From NCBI GenBank assembly GCA_035265325.1, contig DATFOS010000177.1, forward strand, positions 55,989 to 119,988: DNA of 64,000 nt. Reading direction: 5' to 3'. This document shows positions 1 to 7,082 of the stretch, piece by piece; position 1 is the stretch's first letter, and each line of letters begins with the position of its first letter. Source of the stretch: DATCLS01 sp035265325 (lineage in GTDB: Bacteria; Actinomycetota; Acidimicrobiia; Acidimicrobiales; VFJN01). The notes under the pieces are model-generated. The model searched no databases, was not told where the DNA came from, and saw only the letters and a program-made list of their open reading frames with translations. A program made the position numbers and the translations under genes.

Positions 1-1548
1 TACACGAGCCTGACGGCGATGTTCTTCGAGGCCGACAGCCGCATCGCCGGCGCCGTCGAGGACCGCCAGCTGCGCACGGGCACGGAGCTCATCAACCTCG
101 CGTCCCGCCGGGTCGACACCGGCGCCAACCTCGTCCGCACCCTGGCGGTCAGCTACCTCGGCGACAACCGGATCGACCCGGCCGCCGAGCTGCCCGACAT
201 CGCCGTCCAGATGGGCGCCTACGACCAGCAGGGCGAGACCATCCAGGCCACCGCGGTGGGCGACTACGCCCCCGCCGCCGGAGAGCTGGCCGCGTCCGAG
301 CCCGAGCAGGCCTTCCACGACATGATGGTGGAGGCGACGCAGACCCTGCAGGTCGACGTGATGGAACTGGCGCAGGTCAACAGCGCCACCGGCGAGTCCG
401 ACCTCACCACCTTCCGGAACCGGGTCGCCGGCGTGCTGGCCGACCACGCCGACGAACTGAACGACGCCGCCGGCTCCCGGGCCTGGCGGTTGGCCGTCGT
501 GGCGGGTGTCGTCGTCGTGCTGGCCTTCGTCGCCACCTGGCTGACCTCCCGGTCGATCACGCGTCCGCTCCAGGCCCTCACCGCCCAGGCGACCGACGTC
601 GCCCAGCGGCGGCTGCCCGGCGTCCTGCGCGAGATCCTCCACAGCCCGCTCGGCGACGACGTGGCGGTCCCCCACCTCGACCCCATCGTGGTGCGGACCC
701 GCGACGAGGTCGGCGACGTGGCGGAGGCGCTCGGCTCGGTCCAGCGCACGGCCGTCGACCTCGCCGTCGAGCAGGCGGTCCTTCGCCGGAACATCGCCGA
801 CTCCTTCGTCAACCTGGGCCGCCGCAACCAGAACCTGCTCGGCCGCCAGCTCGACTTCATCACCGAGCTCGAGTCCGACGAGACCGACCCCGACTCGCTG
901 GGGAGCCTGTTCAAGCTCGACCACCTGGCCACCCGCATGCGGCGCAACGCCGAGAGCCTCCTGGTGCTGGCCGGCGTCCACCCGCCCCGGACCTGGGCGG
1001 CGGCGATCAACATCACCGACGTCGTCCGGTCCGCCCTCGGCGAGGTCGAGGGCTACGAGCGGGTCGAGATGCGCTACGTCGAGCCGGCGACGGTCGTGGG
1101 GGCCTGCGCCGCCGACCTGGCGCACCTCGTCGCCGAACTGGTCGAGAACGCCCTCCACTTCTCGCCGGCGGACCGGCTCGTCCACATCCGCGGCCAGGTG
1201 CGCCCCGATTACTACGCGCTCGCCATCATCGACGAAGGCCGCGGCATGCCGGCGGCGGACGTCGAGCGGGCCAACCGCCGGCTGGCCGGCACCGAATCCT
1301 TCACGGTCGCCCCGTCGAAGTACCTGGGCCACTATGTCGCCGGCCACCTCGCCGCACGCCACGGCGTCGCGATCCAGCTCATGAGCCCGCCGGCCGAGGG
1401 CGTGACCGCCACGATCACGCTCCCCCGGGGCCTGCTGGTGTCGGTGCCCTCCGAGGAGGAGGCCAAGGCCCGGGCGGCCGCCGCCAGCCAGCGGGCGCTC
1501 CGGTCACCGTTCGTGCCCGCCGCCGTCCTCGGACCGTCGCCGCGCTGA
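1..1548 (+). CDS. Sensor histidine kinase, 5' end outside the window
   Basis: The frame is open from the first base, so the N-terminal end and probably a first membrane helix lie upstream. Visible order: an extracytoplasmic helical sensor part to about residue 160, a membrane helix (about 161-181), a HAMP linker, a dimerisation helix with FKLDHLATRMRRN (His at about 308), and a HATPase domain with N-box ELVENA and G1 box DEGRGMP. This resembles the actinobacterial nitrate/nitrite-sensor-like kinases that head conservons with Roadblock/LC7, DUF742 and GTPase genes. That comparison is family knowledge; no such partner follows here, because the next gene converges. Membrane-bound autokinase activity is expected. 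The signal sensed is unknown. Confidence 0.88.
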   Translation, partial: YTSLTAMFFEADSRIAGAVEDRQLRTGTELINLASRRVDTGANLVRTLAVSYLGDNRIDPAAELPDIAVQMGAYDQQGETIQATAVGDYAPAAGELAASEPEQAFHDMMVEATQTLQVDVMELAQVNSATGESDLTTFRNRVAGVLADHADELNDAAGSRAWRLAVVAGVVVVLAFVATWLTSRSITRPLQALTAQATDVAQRRLPGVLREILHSPLGDDVAVPHLDPIVVRTRDEVGDVAEALGSVQRTAVDLAVEQAVLRRNIADSFVNLGRRNQNLLGRQLDFITELESDETDPDSLGSLFKLDHLATRMRRNAESLLVLAGVHPPRTWAAAINITDVVRSALGEVEGYERVEMRYVEPATVVGACAADLAHLVAELVENALHFSPADRLVHIRGQVRPDYYALAIIDEGRGMPAADVERANRRLAGTESFTVAPSKYLGHYVAGHLAARHGVAIQLMSPPAEGVTATITLPRGLLVSVPSEEEAKARAAAASQRALRSPFVPAAVLGPSPR

Positions 1549-1564
1549 CGCCGAGCCGGGCGGG

Positions 1565-1580
1565 GGGCCGGCCGCGGCCC
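1565..1580. terminator. Short GC stem-loop between converging genes
   Basis: GGGCCG and CGGCCC are separated by 4 nt between the kinase stop and the stop of the converging dehydrogenase gene. There is no T-tract. It could act as a weak bidirectional terminator, but in sequence this GC-rich a 6-bp stem is poor evidence. Confidence 0.3.
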
Positions 1581-1591
1581 GGCCGCAGGCG

Positions 1592-2455
1592 TCAGCGGGC
1601 GTACTCGTAGAAGCCGCGGCCGACCTTGCGGCCCAGCAGGCCGGCGTCGACCATGCGGGAGAGCAGTGGCGGGGCGGCGTACAGCGGCTCCTTGAACTCC
1701 TCGTACAGGGACTGCGCCACGGCCATCGTCGTGTCGAGCCCGATGAGGTCGGCCAGCGCCAGCGGCCCCATGGGGTGGGCGCAGCCCTGGACCATGCCGG
1801 TGTCGATGTCCTCCGCCGTGGCGAAACCCGACTCCAGCATGCGGATGGCCGACAGCAGGTACGGGATGAGCAGGGCGTTGACGATGAAGCCGGCCCGGTC
1901 CTGCGAGCGGATCACCTTCTTGTCGAGCACCTCGGCGGCGAACGCCTCGGCCCGGCGGGCGGTCTCGTCACCGGTCAGCAGCGACGTCACCAGCTCGACC
2001 AGCGGCAGGACCGGCACCGGGTTGAAGAAGTGCAGGCCGATGACCTGTTCCGGCCGGCGGGTGGCCATGGCCAGCTTCATGATCGGGATCGAGGACGTGT
2101 TGGACGCCAGCACGGCGTCGGGCGCCTCCACCACGTCGTCGAGCCGGCGGAACGTCGCCACCTTCACGTGCTCGACCTCGGGCACCGCCTCGATCACGAT
2201 GCGGCGGTCGGCCAGGGCGTCGATGTCGGCGAGGACCTGCAGGCGCTGAAGTACGCCCGTGGCGTCGGCGTCTGTCAGCTTCTTGCGGGCGACGGCGGTG
2301 GCCAGCGACTTCTCGACGCGGGCCCGACCGGCCTTGGCTGCGGCCTCGTCCGCCTCGACCACGACCACGTCGTTGCCCGCGCGGGCCGCCACCTCGGCGA
2401 TGCCCGCTCCCATCAGCCCGCACCCCACGACACCGACCCGGTCCAGCGTTTGCAT
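1592..2455 (-). CDS. 3-hydroxyacyl-CoA (3-hydroxybutyryl-CoA) dehydrogenase
   Basis: NAD-dependent oxidation of a 3-hydroxyacyl-CoA to the 3-oxoacyl-CoA, as in beta-oxidation or butyrate/PHB metabolism. The 287-residue stand-alone protein has the usual length. It starts with a Rossmann motif VGVVGCGLMGAGIAE and an acidic residue after strand 2 (VVVVEAD), which favours NAD. It carries the substrate-site NTSSIPI and the catalytic-His segment GLHFFNPVPVLPLVELV, followed by a helical C-terminal dimerisation domain. It is transcribed divergently from a MarR-type regulator. The 67-bp gap holds an inverted repeat, so the regulator may control this gene. FadB2/PaaH-like enzymes share this sequence, so exact chain-length preference cannot be read. 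Confidence 0.95.
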   Translation of the reverse strand: MQTLDRVGVVGCGLMGAGIAEVAARAGNDVVVVEADEAAAKAGRARVEKSLATAVARKKLTDADATGVLQRLQVLADIDALADRRIVIEAVPEVEHVKVATFRRLDDVVEAPDAVLASNTSSIPIMKLAMATRRPEQVIGLHFFNPVPVLPLVELVTSLLTGDETARRAEAFAAEVLDKKVIRSQDRAGFIVNALLIPYLLSAIRMLESGFATAEDIDTGMVQGCAHPMGPLALADLIGLDTTMAVAQSLYEEFKEPLYAAPPLLSRMVDAGLLGRKVGRGFYEYAR

Positions 2456-2465
2456 GAGCGCAGGT

Positions 2466-2483
2466 TAGATGTCCACTCATCTA
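2466..2483. promoter_or_regulatory. Inverted repeat, probable MarR operator
   Basis: TAGATG-N6-CATCTA is a perfect 6-bp inverted repeat lying 11 bp upstream of the dehydrogenase start and 39 bp upstream of the MarR-family start. Its AT content stands out against the surroundings. MarR dimers commonly bind such sites in divergent promoters. Binding here is inferred. Confidence 0.6.
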
Positions 2484-2522
2484 GTCCACCAGGGCCCTGG
2501 GCGTGACCTACGGTGCGGGGCG

Positions 2523-3137
2523 ATGGCGCACCCCGCCTTCGACGCCATCGCCGAGGCCCGGCGGCTCTGGGCCCGGCACGAGCTGGACGAGCCGCTGGCG
2601 ATGGCCGCGGCCACGTCGATCATGCGCGCCAACCAGCTCGTCACGATCGCCGTCGACCGGGCGCTGCGCCCGATCGGACTGACGTTCGCCCGCTACGAGG
2701 TGCTCATGCTGCTGCGCTTCGCCCGGTCCGGTGCGCTGCCGGTGACGAAGATGGGCGAGCGGCTGATGGTCCACCCCACGGGCATGACCAAGCTGGTGGA
2801 CAAGCTCGAGCACGACGACCTGGTCCGGCGCGAGCCCAACCCGGAGGACCGGCGGGGCACCCTCGTCCGGCTCACCCCGGCAGGCCAGCGACTCACCGAC
2901 ACCGCGACCAAGGCCGTCGGGGCCGTCCGCTTCGGTGCCGACCTGCCCGACGACGACCTCGAGGGCCTGGTCGAGCTGCTCCGCCGGCTCCGCATCGAGG
3001 CCGGCGACCTGGCGGCGGACGAGGCCGGTTCGCCCGCCGGCCCGCCCAGGGGCCCGCCCGCCGGCCCGCCGGTCGGTTCGGTCCCCCCGGAGAGGGCGGC
3101 CAGGCCGCCGGCCGTGCCGGGCGCCGGTACGCCGTGA
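2523..3137 (+). CDS. MarR-family transcriptional regulator
   Basis: Winged-helix regulator of 204 residues from ATG 2523. An upstream in-frame ATG at 2469 lies inside the inverted repeat and is unlikely to be the start. The wing and recognition region reads VTKMGERLMVHPTGMTKLVDKL followed by the classic MarR wing EPNPEDRRGTLVRLT. The C-terminal tail of about 35 residues is low-complexity Pro/Gly/Ala with a repeated PAGPP/GPPAG pattern and is unlikely to fold. It is divergent from the acyl-CoA dehydrogenase-type gene, so autoregulation plus control of that neighbour, perhaps responsive to an acyl-CoA or aromatic acid, is the simplest reading. The ligand is unknown. Confidence 0.9.
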   Translation: MAHPAFDAIAEARRLWARHELDEPLAMAAATSIMRANQLVTIAVDRALRPIGLTFARYEVLMLLRFARSGALPVTKMGERLMVHPTGMTKLVDKLEHDDLVRREPNPEDRRGTLVRLTPAGQRLTDTATKAVGAVRFGADLPDDDLEGLVELLRRLRIEAGDLAADEAGSPAGPPRGPPAGPPVGSVPPERAARPPAVPGAGTP

Positions 3138-3195
3138 CGCCGATCGCCGCACGGCGAGGAGGCGGGCAACCCGACGGCGTCCCGGCGCGCGCCGC

Positions 3196-3224
3196 GGGCC
3201 ACCCCTCGTCCAGAGGGGTGGCCC
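3196..3224. terminator. Bidirectional terminator-like stem-loop
   Basis: GGGCCACCCCT and AGGGGTGGCCC form a perfect 11-bp stem with a 7-nt loop in the gap between the MarR gene and the converging mini-gene at 3247-3387. There is no U-tract, as is common for actinobacterial terminators. Its position between two stops supports both genes being expressed. Confidence 0.7.
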
Positions 3225-3246
3225 GGCGCAGGCGTCGACGGTGGGG

Positions 3247-3387
3247 TCAGGCGGGGTCGGGGTTGATGGCGAACTGGACCGTGGCGATGTCCGACGCCAC
3301 GCCGAGCGCCCGCAGGTCCCGGCGGTCGACGTCGCCGTCGAGGTCGGCGTCCTCGACGACGTTGGGCGCGATCGAATGCTTGCGCAT
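3247..3387 (-). CDS. 46-residue EF-hand/dockerin-like mini-protein
   Basis: A small gene with an AGGAG ribosome site 8 nt before ATG 3387 and a strong stem-loop after its stop, both arguing that it is real. The peptide has no signal sequence. Its centre, EDADLDGDVDRRDLRALG, has the spacing of an EF-hand or dockerin calcium loop (Asp at positions 1, 3, 5 with Gly at 6, then an acidic end). The remainder is a short hydrophobic-aromatic tail ending in NPDPA. It is divergent from the ECF sigma gene, with a shared 87-bp promoter region. I do not recognise a family. Calcium binding is an inference from the loop only. Confidence 0.6.
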   Translation of the reverse strand: MRKHSIAPNVVEDADLDGDVDRRDLRALGVASDIATVQFAINPDPA

Positions 3388-3408
3388 CGGAGTGGCTCCT
3401 GGTGTGTG

Positions 3409-3433
3409 TGAACTCTGTCCGTGCGGCCGTCTA
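3409..3433 (+). promoter_or_regulatory. Possible ECF-type promoter of the sigma gene
   Basis: TGAAC at 3409-3413 and GTCTA at 3429-3433 are separated by 15 nt, resembling -35/-10 elements used by ECF sigma factors. If real, it would support autoregulation and exclude the GTG at 3421 as start. This is a weak-consensus match. Confidence 0.3.
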
Positions 3434-3474
3434 CGGGAGCCGGGCCCCTCCGGTTCTCGACTACTTTTCGCCGC

Positions 3475-4080
3475 GTGTTGACGGCGGGTGACATCGCTGG
3501 CTTCCGCGCCGGTGACGCCGACGCCGTGCGGGCCGTGTACCGGGAGTACGGCCGGCTCGTCTACGTCGTCGTCCTGCGGACGCTCGGGGACAAGCAATTG
3601 GCCGAGGAGGCCACCCAGCAGACGTTCGTGAAGGCGTGGCAGGCCGCGTCCAGCTTCGACCCCGCGCGCGAGATGGGCCCGTGGCTGGGCACGATCGCCA
3701 AGCGGACCGCCATCGACCTGTACCGCCGCGAGTCCCGCCGGTCGGCGGCCGCCCTCGAGGACGTCCCGCCCGGGCACCCGGCCACGGTGGAGCACCCGCC
3801 GGGCATCGAGCAGGCGTTCGACGCGTGGGAGGTGCGCCGCGCCGTCGAGGACCTGCCGCCCGACGAGCGCGAGATCGTCCGCCTCCAGCACCTGGAGGGG
3901 CTCACCCACCAGGAGGTGGCCGGGCGCCTCGGCATCCCGGTCGGGACCGTGAAGTCGCGGTCGTTCCGCGCCCACAAACGCCTGGCCGGCCGCCTCGGGC
4001 ACCTACGCGAGCCCACCGCCGACGGACCTGGAACCGGCAAGGGCCCTCCGCCGTATCCTGACCAGGAGGTGAGACCATGA
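3475..4080 (+). CDS. ECF RNA polymerase sigma factor (SigK/RpoE type)
   Basis: Region 2 reads VYREYGRLVYVVVLRTLGD then AEEATQQTFVKAWQ, the usual promoter-melting helices. Region 4 reads LPPDEREIVRLQHLEGLT with recognition helix HQEVAGRLGIPVGTVKSRS. Length from GTG 3475 is 201 residues, normal for a two-domain ECF sigma. An in-frame GTG at 3421 would add 18 residues but lies within a candidate promoter. Neither start has a good ribosome site. The stop overlaps the start of the downstream anti-sigma gene (ATGA), so the two are translationally coupled. Expected to direct polymerase to a small stress regulon once released from its membrane anti-sigma. Confidence 0.92.
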   Translation: MLTAGDIAGFRAGDADAVRAVYREYGRLVYVVVLRTLGDKQLAEEATQQTFVKAWQAASSFDPAREMGPWLGTIAKRTAIDLYRRESRRSAAALEDVPPGHPATVEHPPGIEQAFDAWEVRRAVEDLPPDEREIVRLQHLEGLTHQEVAGRLGIPVGTVKSRSFRAHKRLAGRLGHLREPTADGPGTGKGPPPYPDQEVRP

Positions 4081-4937
4081 GCAGCGACGACGACCGCGTC
4101 GCCTACCTGGCGGGTGACGGGACGGAGGCCCCGTTCTTCCCCGAGGGCGCCGACGACCTCGACGAGCTGCGTGGCCTCCTGGCCGACGCGACGCTGTGGG
4201 ACGACCCACCGGCGAGCCTCGAGGACGACGTCGTCGCCGCCGTCACCGCGGCCGCCGCCGAGGCGCCCCCCGAACCGGGGACCGACGTCCCCTTCCCGCG
4301 CACCGACGAGTTGCCGGTCGTCCCCGACGCCCCGGCCCCCGGCACCGCGCCCCTTGCCGGGGCGGCCCCGGCGGGCCCGGCGGCCGCCCCCGGCGGGGAC
4401 CGGCCGGCCACCGGAGCGGCCCCGGGGAGCGCGACCGCTGCCCCGGACACCGCCGGCGCCGGCCCGGCCTCCCTGGACGAGCGCCGGCGGCGGCGCCGGG
4501 CCTGGCCGGCCGCCCTTGCGTCCGCCGTCGCCGCGGCGGCGGCCGTGCTGATCGGCGTCGTGGTCGTGTCCGACACCGGGGGCGACGAGGGCCCCTCCGC
4601 CACGTTCGAGGCGGCGCTGGCAGCCACCGACCTGGCCCCCGGGGCCGGCGGCACGGTGAGCGCCGCCCGGTTCGACTCGGGCTGGCGGCTCGAGCTCGAC
4701 GCCACCGGCCTCCCCCGCCTGGCCGACGGCGAGTTCTACGAGGCCTGGCTGCTCGGGCCGGGCGACGTGCTGGTCCCCGTGGGCACGTTCAACGAGGGCG
4801 CCGACGTGGTCCTGTGGGCGGGTGTCTCCCCCGCCGACTTCACGGCCTTCACGGTCACCCGCGAGACCGCCGACGGCAACCAGGCCTCGTCCGGCCGGCG
4901 CGTCCTCTCCGGTCCCCTGGAACCGACCGACGGGTAG
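4077..4937 (+). CDS. Membrane anti-sigma factor, RskA-like
   Basis: The 286-residue protein overlaps the sigma stop by 4 nt and has a strong AGGAGGTGAG ribosome site. The short N-terminal cytoplasmic part (LDELRGLLADATLWDDPP) should bind the sigma factor. A long Pro/Ala/Gly linker of about 65 residues follows, then a membrane helix (about 141-163, VAAAAAVLIGVVVV) after a run of Arg. The extracytoplasmic C-terminal half has YEAWLLGPGDVLVPVGTFN, typical of the anti-sigma-K (RskA) domain. No zinc-binding HxxxCxxC is present. Release is expected by regulated proteolysis, as known for RskA relatives. The linker is unusually long. Confidence 0.88.
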   Translation: MSSDDDRVAYLAGDGTEAPFFPEGADDLDELRGLLADATLWDDPPASLEDDVVAAVTAAAAEAPPEPGTDVPFPRTDELPVVPDAPAPGTAPLAGAAPAGPAAAPGGDRPATGAAPGSATAAPDTAGAGPASLDERRRRRRAWPAALASAVAAAAAVLIGVVVVSDTGGDEGPSATFEAALAATDLAPGAGGTVSAARFDSGWRLELDATGLPRLADGEFYEAWLLGPGDVLVPVGTFNEGADVVLWAGVSPADFTAFTVTRETADGNQASSGRRVLSGPLEPTDG

Positions 4938-4938
4938 A

Positions 4939-5862
4939 TCACCGCACGACGAGCGGCGACAGCGTGCGGTGAGCCACCTCGAGGCCCGCCTCGACCAGCG
5001 CCTCGGTGCCGCCCCACACGGGGTCCTCGTGCTCGACCGACAGCACGCCGTCGAAGCCGCCCTCGTACAGGGCGTCGACCAGCCGCACCCAGTCGACCTG
5101 GCCGAGCCCGGGGACCCGGTAGCGCCACCAGCCAACGTCCCACGGGTCCTCGCGCACCACCGCCTTGCCGAACGTGCCGTAGCGGTTGCGCTTCTCGGGG
5201 AACAGCTCGACGTCCTTGGCCTGGGCGTGCGGGATCCGGTCGACATAGGGCCGCACGGCCGCGACCGGGTCGATGCCGATCCACACCAGGTGGGAGGGGT
5301 CGAAGTTGAGGTACAGCCCCAGCTCGAACATCCACTCCCACAACTCGGGCGAGTAGGCGAGGTTGCCGGGGTAGCCGTCGGGGTGCCAGCCCTCCATCAC
5401 GCAGTTCTCGACGATGACCTTCACGCCCCGCTCGCCGGCCCGGTCGACGATGGGCCGGAACACCTCCTCGGCCTGCGTCAGGTTCTCCCGGACGGACAGG
5501 CCCGGGTGCCGGCCCACGAACGTGCCGACCGTGGGCACGCCGAGCTCGGCGGCGGCGTCGATGCAGGCGAGGACGTGGGCGTTGATCGCCTCGCGCTCCT
5601 CCGGGTCGGGGTGGAGGTTGTTGTCGTAGAACGCCAGCGACGACGCGATCAGCCCGTGCTTGTCGAACGTGGCGCGGAAGGCGTCGGCGCCCCCACCGGA
5701 CGACAGCGCCGTGACGTCGACGTGCGTGGCGGTGAACGGGCGGTCGCCGAGGGCGGGCCAGGCGGCCACCTCGAGGGCGGCGTAGTCGTGGGCCGCCGCC
5801 CAGGCGGCGATGTCGTCGAGCGAGCGCTTCGGCAGGCAGGCGGTCAGGAACCCGAGCTTCAC
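4939..5862 (-). CDS. Sugar phosphate isomerase/epimerase family (TIM barrel, AP-endonuclease 2 fold)
   Basis: A 307-residue single-domain TIM barrel starting KLGFLTACLPKRSLDDIAAW. Metal-ligand-type segments are visible: VIVENC (Glu after a strand), FDPSHLVWIGID (Asp-x-x-His), and SVEHEDPVW near the end. This pattern is shared by inosose dehydratase (IolE), hydroxypyruvate isomerase and D-tagatose epimerase relatives. Its GTG start overlaps the stop of the upstream dehydrogenase, so both are one unit, and the sugar ABC transporter lies next door. The likely role is a step in catabolism of the imported sugar or cyclitol. The exact substrate cannot be read. Confidence 0.9.
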   Translation of the reverse strand: MKLGFLTACLPKRSLDDIAAWAAAHDYAALEVAAWPALGDRPFTATHVDVTALSSGGGADAFRATFDKHGLIASSLAFYDNNLHPDPEEREAINAHVLACIDAAAELGVPTVGTFVGRHPGLSVRENLTQAEEVFRPIVDRAGERGVKVIVENCVMEGWHPDGYPGNLAYSPELWEWMFELGLYLNFDPSHLVWIGIDPVAAVRPYVDRIPHAQAKDVELFPEKRNRYGTFGKAVVREDPWDVGWWRYRVPGLGQVDWVRLVDALYEGGFDGVLSVEHEDPVWGGTEALVEAGLEVAHRTLSPLVVR

Positions 5863-6986
5863 GGCGGCACCTCGATCCAGGAGAGGGAACGGGCCGACGC
5901 CAGCACGGCGTCGGTGATGGTGGCGGCCCGTACGCCGTCACCGACCAGGGGCAGGCCCTCGGGCGCCACCCCGGACACGGCGGCGTAGGCGTCCGCCACG
6001 AACAGGTCGAAACAGTCGTGGTAACCCTGGCCGTGGCCCGCCGGCAGCGTGGCCAGGCGGGCGGCGTCCGGGGCCAGGTGGGCGGCGTCGCGGGGCACGA
6101 GCGTGGCGCCCTCGCGCCGGCCGACCCAGAGCAGCTCGGGCCGCTCCTGGTCGAAGGCGAGCGCGGCCTCGGTCCCGTCGAGCTCGAAGGCCAGGTGGTT
6201 CTTCCGCCCCGCCGACACCTGCGAGACGACGACCGACCCGCTCCCCCCGGCATCCGTCTCGAACAGGACCAGGGCGACGTCCTCGGTGGCGACGTCCTCG
6301 GTGGCCACGGCGCCGGCGGCCCCGGCGGCCGCGAACGTGGGCCGGTCGCCGGTCGCCCGGGAGCTGACCGTCGTGGCCGTGTGGGCCAGCAGGCGGGTGA
6401 TGCGGGCGCCGGAGGTGAACTCGACGAGGTCGCACCAGTGCGAACCGATGTCGGCGAAGGCCCGGGAGGCGCCGCCCAGGCCGGGCTCGACGCGCCAGTT
6501 GGTGTCGTCGGCGCCGAGCAGCCAGTCCTGCAGGTACGTACCGTGGAGGACCCGGACGGGCCCGAGCTCGCCGGCCGCCACCCGGGCGCGGGCCTCCCGC
6601 ACCAGCGGGTGGAACCGGTACACGAACGGGACGGCGACGACCCGGCCCGCGTCGGCGGCGGCCGCAGCGATGCGCCGGGCGCCGTCGCCGTCGAGCGCCA
6701 CTGGCTTCTCGCACACCACGTGCTTCCCGGCGGCGAGGGCGGCGAGGGCGAGCGGTTCGTGCAAGTGGTTGGGGGTGCAGAGATGCACGACGTCGATGCC
6801 GTCGGCCGTCACCAGTTCGTCGGCCGAGGCGAAGGCGCGCGCCGCCCCGAGCTCGGCGGCGGCCCGCTCGGCGGACTCGGGCGACGACGCCGCCACGCCC
6901 GCCAGCTCCGCCCCGGCCAGGCGGGCCGACCGGGCGTGGACCCTCCCGATGAAGCCCGTGCCGGCGACGGCGATGCGCAACCCCAT
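5859..6986 (-). CDS. Gfo/Idh/MocA family NAD(P)-dependent dehydrogenase
   Basis: The N-terminal Rossmann domain begins LRIAVAGTGFIGRVHARSA. The family signature EKPVAL follows at about residue 94, in the segment GKHVVCEKPVALDGDGARR. The C-terminal alpha/beta domain (LFETDAGGSGSVVVSQVSAG) makes the sheet typical of inositol or glucose-fructose dehydrogenases. I chose ATG 6986 because the Rossmann strand starts immediately; an ATG six codons upstream is possible. A 15-nt tandem duplication repeats the residues VATED. Lies first in a minus-strand unit with the TIM-barrel isomerase, divergent from the ROK regulator. Probably oxidises the imported sugar or cyclitol. Confidence 0.92.
   Translation of the reverse strand: MGLRIAVAGTGFIGRVHARSARLAGAELAGVAASSPESAERAAAELGAARAFASADELVTADGIDVVHLCTPNHLHEPLALAALAAGKHVVCEKPVALDGDGARRIAAAAADAGRVVAVPFVYRFHPLVREARARVAAGELGPVRVLHGTYLQDWLLGADDTNWRVEPGLGGASRAFADIGSHWCDLVEFTSGARITRLLAHTATTVSSRATGDRPTFAAAGAAGAVATEDVATEDVALVLFETDAGGSGSVVVSQVSAGRKNHLAFELDGTEAALAFDQERPELLWVGRREGATLVPRDAAHLAPDAARLATLPAGHGQGYHDCFDLFVADAYAAVSGVAPEGLPLVGDGVRAATITDAVLASARSLSWIEVPP
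6273..6302. repeat. In-frame 15-nt tandem duplication
   Basis: Two perfect copies of GGCGACGTCCTCGGT sit inside the Gfo/Idh/MocA gene and encode a repeated VATED on the surface-domain strand leading into ALVLFE. The frame is kept. This looks like a recent slippage event. Confidence 0.85.
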
Positions 6987-7025
6987 GTCGGGCACCGTAT
7001 GCACGGCTTAGGTCGGATGACAAGC

Positions 7026-7041
7026 AAAGATCTTCATCTTT
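7026..7041. promoter_or_regulatory. Inverted repeat, probable ROK operator
   Basis: AAAGAT-CTTC-ATCTTT is a perfect repeat in a locally AT-rich patch between the divergent dehydrogenase and ROK genes. ROK repressors bind such palindromes in the promoters they control. It ends 5 bp before a TTGACC element. Confidence 0.65.
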
Positions 7042-7046
7042 CGTCG

Positions 7047-7075
7047 TTGACCGAACAAAGCCTGCCGTGTTACGA
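7047..7075 (+). promoter_or_regulatory. Possible promoter of the ROK-ABC operon
   Basis: TTGACC at 7047-7052 and TTACGA at 7070-7075 are 17 bp apart, immediately downstream of the inverted repeat and 7 nt before the ROK start codon. A transcript from here would be almost leaderless. The -35 is good and the -10 is poor. Confidence 0.35.
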
Positions 7076-7082
7076 CCGTCGC

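Noticed and set aside
2469..2522. Upstream ATG for the first MarR gene
   Set aside because: It lies inside the putative operator and adds a non-conserved Pro/Gly/Cys stretch; ATG 2523 starts at the homologous region.
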